Positions 34,586 to 39,681 of a DNA stretch of 39,681 bases are shown here, in pieces. Position 1 is the first letter of the stretch. Every line of letters begins with the position of its first letter. Under the pieces are notes generated by a model. It did not search any database and was not told the origin of the DNA. It saw only the letters and a program-made list of their open reading frames with translations. A program made the position numbers and the translations under genes. The stretch is from Dorea sp. 5-2 (GTDB lineage: Bacteria; Bacillota; Clostridia; Lachnospirales; Lachnospiraceae), in contig NZ_KE159748.1 in assembly GCF_000403455.2 (NCBI RefSeq), positions 159,654-199,334 of the forward strand. The letters are read 5' to 3'.

Positions 34586-36112
34586 ATGAAGCGTGTAAAA
34601 AAAGTATGGAATTATTATCGTATGCATGGATTAAAGCTCCTGCTGCTCAAATCGTGTTTCCCTTATCATGTAAAAGAATTTGATTATAAAAAGTGGAGGG
34701 AAAGGCATTCTTTAGGAGAAAAAAGCTTAAAGAGACAATCGGAATATGTGTTTGAGAAGAAAGCGTTGATCAGTATCGCGGTACCTGTGTACCGTACGCC
34801 GGAAAGATTCTTAAGAGAGATGATAGAATCTGTATTAGGACAGACCTGTTCGGAATGGGAATTATGTATCGCGGATGGGAGCGAGAATATGGATGCCTAT
34901 CTTGTTGCCAGTGAGTACGCGAAAAAGGATCAGAGGATCAAGGTAAAGCGGTTGCCTGAGAATAAGGGGATCGCGGAAAATACGAACGAGGCGCTTAAGA
35001 TGTGCAGCGGGGATTATATCGGGCTATTAGACCATGACGATGTGCTGGCTGCAGACGCAATATATGAGATCAGACGTGCGATTGATAAAAATAATTCACC
35101 GGAAGTCATCTATACGGACGAGGATAAGATGTCTATAGACGGTGAGGAGTTCTTTGATCCGCATTTTAAGCCGGATTATAATGCGGAGTTGCTGCGTTCT
35201 AACAATTATATCTGTCATTTCTTTGTGATAAGAAGGGACATCCTGCAAAGAATAGGAGGACTGCGTGCAGAATACGATGGAGCGCAGGATTATGATTTCA
35301 TACTGCGCTGTACGGATCGTGCGGGATCGATCATCCACATTGCCATGCCTTTGTATCATTGGCGGTCCCATAGGTCTTCTACGGCTGAGAACCCGGAAAG
35401 CAAGTTGTATGCATATGAGGCAGGGAAAAGGGCGATCGAAGATCATCTGAGAAGAAATGGCAAAGAGGGAAACGTTGAATATACGGAACACTTAGGATTC
35501 TATCACGTACGGTATAAGCAGAAGTCGTATGACAAGGTAACGATCATAATAATAAAGGAAGGGCGCCATTCTTCCCGGACGCATATAAGAAGATGCGAAG
35601 CTTCGATAGAAAAGACGTGTGGATATAAGAATTATCATTTTATCGTGACTGAAAGGCTGGCGGATCTGGACGTATCAGAGATTAAGGGCGGATTGGTCCT
35701 GCTTGTAAATAGTTCGGTCAGAATGATATCCCGCGGCTGGATGGAAGAGATGATCGGCAATTGTCAGAGAGAAGACATAGGTGCGGTCGGTATAAAGTTA
35801 TACAATAGGAATGAGACAATTCGGCATGGGGGAATTATACAAGGGAAAGACAGATATGCGTTTGAAGGATTCCCCAGAGTTCGGTACGGGTATTTCCATC
35901 GAGAAAGTATCATGCAGTATATGAGTGCAGTAACCATGGATTTTATGATGATGCCAACGGATATATTCTTGGAGCTACGGGATGAATTTCCGGAATGTTT
36001 AGAGAATGAGCGGATATTGTGCCAACGGATCCGTGACAGGAAGAAGCAGATCGTGTATGATCCTCAGATTGAGGCATATATCCTGGGGGAATCTCAGAGA
36101 AATAGAAAATGA
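34586..36112 (+). CDS. Two-domain GT2 glycosyltransferase
   Basis: A 508-residue paralogue of the GT2 two genes upstream. It has a basic N-terminal helix (about 1-25), then a GT-A domain at about 60-290 with ISIAVPVYRTPERFL, IADGSENMD, GLLDHDDVL (DHDD at 149-152), VIYTDEDKM and YHWRSHRSS. A second half (about 315-470) has LVLLVNSSVRMISRGWMEEM and IRHGGIIQG, as in the paralogue, but is truncated relative to it. The ribosome binding site is weak (AGGATAG), consistent with coupling to the preceding gene 10 bases away. Together with the two upstream enzymes it likely assembles the polymer repeat. Confidence 0.8.
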   Translation: MKRVKKVWNYYRMHGLKLLLLKSCFPYHVKEFDYKKWRERHSLGEKSLKRQSEYVFEKKALISIAVPVYRTPERFLREMIESVLGQTCSEWELCIADGSENMDAYLVASEYAKKDQRIKVKRLPENKGIAENTNEALKMCSGDYIGLLDHDDVLAADAIYEIRRAIDKNNSPEVIYTDEDKMSIDGEEFFDPHFKPDYNAELLRSNNYICHFFVIRRDILQRIGGLRAEYDGAQDYDFILRCTDRAGSIIHIAMPLYHWRSHRSSTAENPESKLYAYEAGKRAIEDHLRRNGKEGNVEYTEHLGFYHVRYKQKSYDKVTIIIIKEGRHSSRTHIRRCEASIEKTCGYKNYHFIVTERLADLDVSEIKGGLVLLVNSSVRMISRGWMEEMIGNCQREDIGAVGIKLYNRNETIRHGGIIQGKDRYAFEGFPRVRYGYFHRESIMQYMSAVTMDFMMMPTDIFLELRDEFPECLENERILCQRIRDRKKQIVYDPQIEAYILGESQRNRK

Positions 36113-36148
36113 TTTCATGAAGAATGGCATGAAGATAGGGAGAACAAG

Positions 36149-37519
36149 ATGAAGTACAGAATTGCACATGTGGGAGCTTTTGATTTTGAAAACTTTGGGG
36201 ATTTGTTATTTACAGATGTTTTGAAAAAAAAGCTTGAAGAAAGGATTGAAATTGGGGAAATTGTTTATTTTGCTCCTAAGACATGCAAGATGCCAGGTAA
36301 AAATGAGAGTGTACATTCAATTACCAAACTTGAAAAAATGATGGAAGAAAATCCATTTGATGCAATTATTGTTGGAGGCGGAGATTTAGTTCATATGCGA
36401 AAAATAAGAACCTATATGCCGCATATTTCTGAAGACTGGGTAGATTATGAAGTTATATATTTATGGGTAGTTCCAAGCCTTGTTGCACAGAAATATAATA
36501 TCCCGCTTATATGGAATGCGCCAGGAGTACCTCTGGATTTTTCAAAAGAAGAGGCTGTAGCAGCTTCTTGGTTATGTAAGAATGTAGACTATATTTCTGT
36601 GCGCGACCAAGTATCTAAAAAGACTTTATCTTGTGTAACAGATGCTGATCGAATAAATGTAGTTCCAGATACGGTTTTGTGTATAAGAGATATTATTTTA
36701 GAGGATGAATTGATACAAATTTTTCGAAAATTATCTCTTGATATGAAAAAGAAAGAGTATATTTTTTTCCAGGGAAATAAAACCTTATCGGATGAAGATA
36801 TAAAGACATGTGCGGATATGCTGTTTGATTTAAAAAATAAAACAGGATATAAGGTTATATTACAGCCTATAGGATATGCATTGGGGGATATTGAGGTTTT
36901 AGAAAAAGTAAGTAATATTTATCAGAATGAGTTTATATTCATTAGGCAGAAGATGAATCAGTATGAGATTTTAGCATTAATTGCAAATGCTGCATTGTAT
37001 GTTGGAGCCAGTTTACATGGCTGCATTACGGCTAATTCTTATGGAGTGAAAAATATTGTATACAATTATAATCGTTTTAGCAAGGTAGATGGATTTGTAG
37101 ACTTAATAGGACGTGAAGATACTCGAGTTTATAATTCAAAAGATATTATACAAGCATATGATGGATTACGTGATGTATGTAAAGAAGAGATGAATGAGTA
37201 TATTTATCAAATAGAGAGGCATTTTGATAGAATTGCAGAAATTATAAAGCATCGGGTGAAAGTGAAGATAGAGTATATATCAAAAGATATTGCGGAATAT
37301 ATTTTTTGCGCAAGTGAAAAAATAGTACAATTACAAAAAGAAATAGAAGCGATATCAGTTGAAAAGCAGGGGATTATTTTAGAAAATAAGAGGATAAGAA
37401 AGGAGAATACGGAACTGTGGAAATATAAGAAAGCTTACGATGAGGTAGTTATGTCGTTTTCGTGGAGATTTATGAAACCTGTTAGAAATATTTTGGATTC
37501 AATAAAACAAAGACACTGA
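36149..37519 (+). CDS. Polysaccharide pyruvyl transferase-family protein with coiled-coil tail
   Basis: A 456-residue protein. Residues 1 to about 350 match the CsaB/WcaK-type pyruvyl transferase family: AHVGAFDFENFGDLLF at the start, IIVGGGDLVHMR, WNAPGVPLDF, VGASLHGCITANSYG. Family members attach ketal pyruvate to glycans, which adds negative charge and can be a ligand for SLH-type proteins. The C-terminal 75 residues form a coiled coil ending in MSFSWRFMKPVRNI, a tail motif often seen on clostridial and streptococcal glycosyltransferases. Codon usage is clearly more AT-rich than in the preceding genes, suggesting later acquisition. AGGGAGAACAAG precedes the ATG. Last gene of the operon. 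Confidence 0.75.
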   Translation: MKYRIAHVGAFDFENFGDLLFTDVLKKKLEERIEIGEIVYFAPKTCKMPGKNESVHSITKLEKMMEENPFDAIIVGGGDLVHMRKIRTYMPHISEDWVDYEVIYLWVVPSLVAQKYNIPLIWNAPGVPLDFSKEEAVAASWLCKNVDYISVRDQVSKKTLSCVTDADRINVVPDTVLCIRDIILEDELIQIFRKLSLDMKKKEYIFFQGNKTLSDEDIKTCADMLFDLKNKTGYKVILQPIGYALGDIEVLEKVSNIYQNEFIFIRQKMNQYEILALIANAALYVGASLHGCITANSYGVKNIVYNYNRFSKVDGFVDLIGREDTRVYNSKDIIQAYDGLRDVCKEEMNEYIYQIERHFDRIAEIIKHRVKVKIEYISKDIAEYIFCASEKIVQLQKEIEAISVEKQGIILENKRIRKENTELWKYKKAYDEVVMSFSWRFMKPVRNILDSIKQRH

Positions 37520-37565
37520 GGTAAGTGCCTCAAAAGATGGCGTAGTGTAATTACCAGTTTTGTTT

Positions 37566-37590
37566 GTTATACTTGTGAAAACAGTATAAC
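37566..37590. promoter_or_regulatory. Perfect dyad overlapping an extended -10 element
   Basis: GTTATACT (37566-37573) and AGTATAAC (37583-37590) form a perfect 8-bp inverted repeat around a 9-base centre. The left arm contains TGTTATACT, an extended -10 form, although no good -35 lies upstream. It has the shape of an operator over a promoter, or a small hairpin. Confidence 0.4.
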
Positions 37591-37608
37591 GAAAGGAGTG
37601 GTAACCTA

Positions 37609-37653
37609 ATGGGAAAGGTGGCTCTATTAAAAAGGATTGACAAATATATATAA
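37609..37653 (+). CDS. 14-residue mini-ORF with good ribosome binding site (leader or gene remnant)
   Basis: GAAAGGAG lies 10 bases before an ATG that opens MGKVALLKRIDKYI and then stops. The peptide is not recognised. It may be the intact start of a gene whose body was deleted, or a leader peptide. Its last codons overlap the -35 box of the following promoter. Low confidence that it is translated. Confidence 0.25.
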   Translation: MGKVALLKRIDKYI

Positions 37654-37666
37654 AATAGGGTACTCT
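37637..37666 (+). promoter_or_regulatory. Promoter with TTGACA and TACTCT, twin of one at 12902
   Basis: TTGACA, an 18-base spacer, then TACTCT, with downstream TATT shared with the element before the 12969 gene. It should start transcription near 37673 and produce a leader of about 64 bases for the ATPase gene. Confidence 0.6.
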
Positions 37667-37682
37667 TATTGAAGAATATGGT

Positions 37683-37717
37683 AAAAGGGGGAACGCTAAA
37701 TAAGTGTTTCCCCTTTT
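37683..37717 (+). terminator. Leader hairpin, possible attenuator or terminator
   Basis: AAAAGGGGGAAC (37683-37694) pairs with GTTTCCCCTTTT (37706-37717), a 12-bp stem with one G-U pair and an 11-base loop. It lies after the promoter at 37637 and ends just before the ribosome binding site GAGGAAGAG, so transcripts from that promoter must pass it. It could also end transcripts from the polysaccharide operon. Confidence 0.55.
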
Positions 37718-37736
37718 AGAGAGGAAGAGATGGACG

Positions 37737-39296
37737 ATGGGAGCATATGTGAATCCTGATAATGATGGTTTTCAAACTTCTGTAAATTCAAGAATCTATG
37801 TTGATAAGACAGATATGATTGAATACACGAATATGGTTATGGATACAGAAGAGAAATATATCTGTGTCAGCCGCCCCAGACGTTTTGGAAAATCCATGGC
37901 GGCTAAAATGTTGGCTGCATACTATAGCAGAGGGTGTGATTCTAAAGAACTCTTTCAGTATCTGAATATTGCTAAAGTAAAGAGTTTTGGTAAGAATTTA
38001 AATCAGTGTGACGTTTTGTATCTGGATATACAGTGGTTTAGAAGTATCGTGAAAGGAAAAGGAATATCAGATCAACTTCTATTCTATATCCAGACAGAAG
38101 TTATCGGGGAATTGGCGGAAGAATATCCGGAATATGTAGACGAAAAAGCTCAATCTCTTCCGGAAGTATTGGGGAGGCTGTATACTAAGGCGAATAAAAA
38201 ATTCATTATAATTATTGACGAGTGGGATTGTATTTTTCGTGAGGATAAGAATAATACAGCTCTTCAAGAAGAGTTTATTACATTTTTGCGTGGTTTGTTT
38301 AAAGGAGGATTGGAAGATAAATTTGTAAAATTGGCTTATATAACAGGAATATTGCCGATAAAAAAGTATGGCACACAATCTGCTCTGAATAATTTTGATG
38401 AATATTCTATGACAGATTCAGGATTTTTTGCGAGGTATGTAGGATTTACGGCAGATGAGGTTGATGAATTATGTAGGAAGTATGGAATGGATTTCGCAGA
38501 AGCGCAGCAGTGGTATGATGGTTATTGTTTTACAAAAGCGCCGCATATTTACAATCCTAGATCCATTGTAAAGTCTATGCTTAGCGGAGAATTTGGTAAT
38601 TATTGGACAGAAACAGAGACATATGAAAGTTTAAAAGGATATATCAATTTAAATTATAGCGGTCTCAAAGATAGTATAATCTCTATGTTAGGAGGCGGAG
38701 TTTGTGAGATTGATACGGGATCTTTCCAAAATGATATGACTTCTTTCAAAAATAAGGATGATATAATGACCCTTTTGGTGCATTTGGGATATCTGTCATA
38801 TGACAAATCAGATAAGAAGGTCTACATACCAAATGAAGAAATAAGGGAAGAATTTCTGCGGGTAGTTAAAAATGGAAATTGGGACGATATGATAAGAATC
38901 GTTACAGGTTCAAAACAATTACTAGACGCTACGATAATGGAATACGAAGATATAGTAGCATCAAAAATTCAAATGGTGCATGAAGATTCAACGTCCATTC
39001 TTAATTATAATGATGAGAATGCATTGAGTTGTGTAATAACATTGGCATATATTAGTGCGAGAACAGACTATATTATGATCAGAGAAATGCCGTCAGGTAA
39101 AGGCTTTGCAGATATTGTATTTTTACCTAAACGAAATAGTGACAAACCGGCAATCGTAGTAGAGTTAAAATGGAATAAATCTTTAGAAGGAGCTATAAGT
39201 CAGATAGAAAAGAAAAATTATGTGAAGGCATTAGAAAATTATGGTGGAAAAGTGTTGCTCGTTGGTGTAAGTTTGAAACAAATAAGTAGTGGGTAG
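37737..39296 (+). CDS. AAA-ATPase-like protein with C-terminal PD-(D/E)XK nuclease-type domain
   Basis: A 519-residue protein of the AAA-ATPase-like/PDDEXK_9 family (formerly DUF1703), which is abundant and often multicopy in gut Firmicutes and Bacteroidetes. The P-loop RPRRFGKSM is at 46-54 and the Walker B-like IIIIDEWD has Asp161 and Glu162. The C-terminal nuclease-type core has ADIVF with Asp459 and VELKW with Glu476 and Lys478. Biological role is not established; members are suspected to be mobile or defence-related. The ATG follows GAGGAAGAGATGGACG; an upstream TTG-type start is unlikely because it lies inside the leader hairpin. AT-rich like the preceding gene, unlike the core of the operon. 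Not related to glycan synthesis. Confidence 0.85.
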   Translation: MGAYVNPDNDGFQTSVNSRIYVDKTDMIEYTNMVMDTEEKYICVSRPRRFGKSMAAKMLAAYYSRGCDSKELFQYLNIAKVKSFGKNLNQCDVLYLDIQWFRSIVKGKGISDQLLFYIQTEVIGELAEEYPEYVDEKAQSLPEVLGRLYTKANKKFIIIIDEWDCIFREDKNNTALQEEFITFLRGLFKGGLEDKFVKLAYITGILPIKKYGTQSALNNFDEYSMTDSGFFARYVGFTADEVDELCRKYGMDFAEAQQWYDGYCFTKAPHIYNPRSIVKSMLSGEFGNYWTETETYESLKGYINLNYSGLKDSIISMLGGGVCEIDTGSFQNDMTSFKNKDDIMTLLVHLGYLSYDKSDKKVYIPNEEIREEFLRVVKNGNWDDMIRIVTGSKQLLDATIMEYEDIVASKIQMVHEDSTSILNYNDENALSCVITLAYISARTDYIMIREMPSGKGFADIVFLPKRNSDKPAIVVELKWNKSLEGAISQIEKKNYVKALENYGGKVLLVGVSLKQISSG

Positions 39297-39321
39297 AGAG
39301 AAAGTAAAGGGCATAACGACA

Positions 39322-39345
39322 AAGCCATCCCTTCGGTGGTGGCTT
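39322..39345. other. Small hairpin between ATPase and transposase genes
   Basis: AAGCCATC pairs with GGTGGCTT-type sequence (39322-39329 with 39338-39345) around a short loop. There is no T-run on the plus strand side; the minus strand reads TTTTTTGAAGCC before it. It may belong to the end of the IS element or act as a weak terminator for the convergent genes. Confidence 0.3.
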
Positions 39346-39372
39346 CAAAAAAGGAATATAGACACACATTAC

Positions 39373-39681
39373 CTAATTCAGGGCAGGTTCTGCATCATCT
39401 TTGATGATATAACCACGCTGCTTCAATAAATGAAGAGCCTGTGATTTCGTCAGAACTTTCGATTCTTTCACAGGTCGCGGCTCAAGATAGCCTTCAGGTG
39501 TATATGGCTTTAAATCTGAAAGTATGTGCCAGATAGCGGTCAGGAGCATACGACAGATTGCAATAATGGCTTTCTTGTGTCCGCGGTGCGATTTAATACG
39601 CTTGTAGCGGTCAGTTATTTCAGGATGTTTCTTAGAACGCAATAAACCATTTGCAATTTGTACCAGTATTGGTTTAATATA
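39373..39681 (-). CDS. IS110-family transposase, C-terminal part (cut by window edge)
   Basis: The frame is open to the last base of the window, so at least 102 residues are present and the N-terminal part lies outside. The fragment IKPILVQIANGLLRSKKH, followed by YKRIKSHRGHKKAIIAICRM and LLTAIWHIL, is typical of the C-terminal Transposase_20 region of IS110-family DEDD transposases, where RRGHKKAIIAIAR is a common form. IS110 elements have no long terminal inverted repeats, so the boundary cannot be placed from this end. The gene is convergent with the ATPase gene. Whether the element is intact cannot be judged from this fragment. Confidence 0.8.
   Translation of the reverse strand, partial: YIKPILVQIANGLLRSKKHPEITDRYKRIKSHRGHKKAIIAICRMLLTAIWHILSDLKPYTPEGYLEPRPVKESKVLTKSQALHLLKQRGYIIKDDAEPALN

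Noticed and set aside
37737..39296. AAA-ATPase/PD-(D/E)XK protein as part of the glycan pathway or a proven defence system
   Set aside because: It has its own promoter and different base composition from the glycan genes, and no partner defence genes are visible in the window. Family function is not established.

Overview
The window looks like chromosomal DNA from a gut-type Firmicute, most likely a Lachnospiraceae (Clostridium cluster XIVa) relative. The evidence is strong AGGAGG-type ribosome binding sites, TTGACA/TATAAT promoters, Gram-positive signal peptides without LPxTG sorting signals, and many aromatic 20-residue cell-wall-binding repeats of the GW...WYY...G.M.TGW type. The assignment is by inference; no rRNA or tRNA is present to confirm it.

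Layout. (1) 1-2052: two overlapping ABC-2-type permease genes ending in a strong hairpin. (2) 2070-21711: a block of surface biology. Seven exported proteins carry arrays of choline-binding-like repeats: an M6-type metalloprotease, an L,D-transpeptidase, an NlpC/P60 peptidase, a GH25 muramidase, two non-enzymatic repeat proteins with acidic or Pro/Thr stalks, and a metallo-beta-lactamase-fold enzyme that closely resembles pneumococcal phosphorylcholine esterase Pce/CbpE. Interleaved are a sugar/alditol-type nucleotidyltransferase and an LtaS/OpgB-type phosphoglycerol transferase with an unusual C-terminal Bsp-like domain. Two of these genes (the M6 protease and a stalked repeat protein) run on the minus strand. 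(3) 21878-37519: a 13-gene plus-strand operon behind one good promoter, for a cell-wall polysaccharide: Wzx-like flippase, GT4, LicD-family phosphotransferase, DPM1-like GT2, DUF2304 protein, DUF2142 membrane protein, Wzm/Wzt ABC exporter, a small orphan membrane protein, three large multidomain glycosyltransferases (one WsaF-like) and a pyruvyl-transferase-like protein. (4) 37520-39681: an AT-rich tail with a complex regulatory gap, an AAA-ATPase/PD-(D/E)XK protein, and the C-terminal end of an IS110-family transposase cut by the window edge.

How it may work together. The operon has the composition of a rhamnose-type wall polysaccharide locus. A flippase, polyprenyl-P GT2, DUF2304 and GT-C set resembles the side-chain module of the streptococcal group A carbohydrate locus. 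LicD is the family that puts phosphocholine on glycans. The Pce-like enzyme is the family that removes it. The repeats on seven enzymes or adhesins are the family that binds it. I therefore propose that this locus encodes a self-contained phosphocholine (or similar phospho-ligand) decoration, binding and editing system on a rhamnan-like wall glycan, analogous to the pneumococcal choline system but built on a different polymer. The choline kinase, choline importer and dTDP-rhamnose genes are not in the window, so the ligand and backbone identities remain inference.
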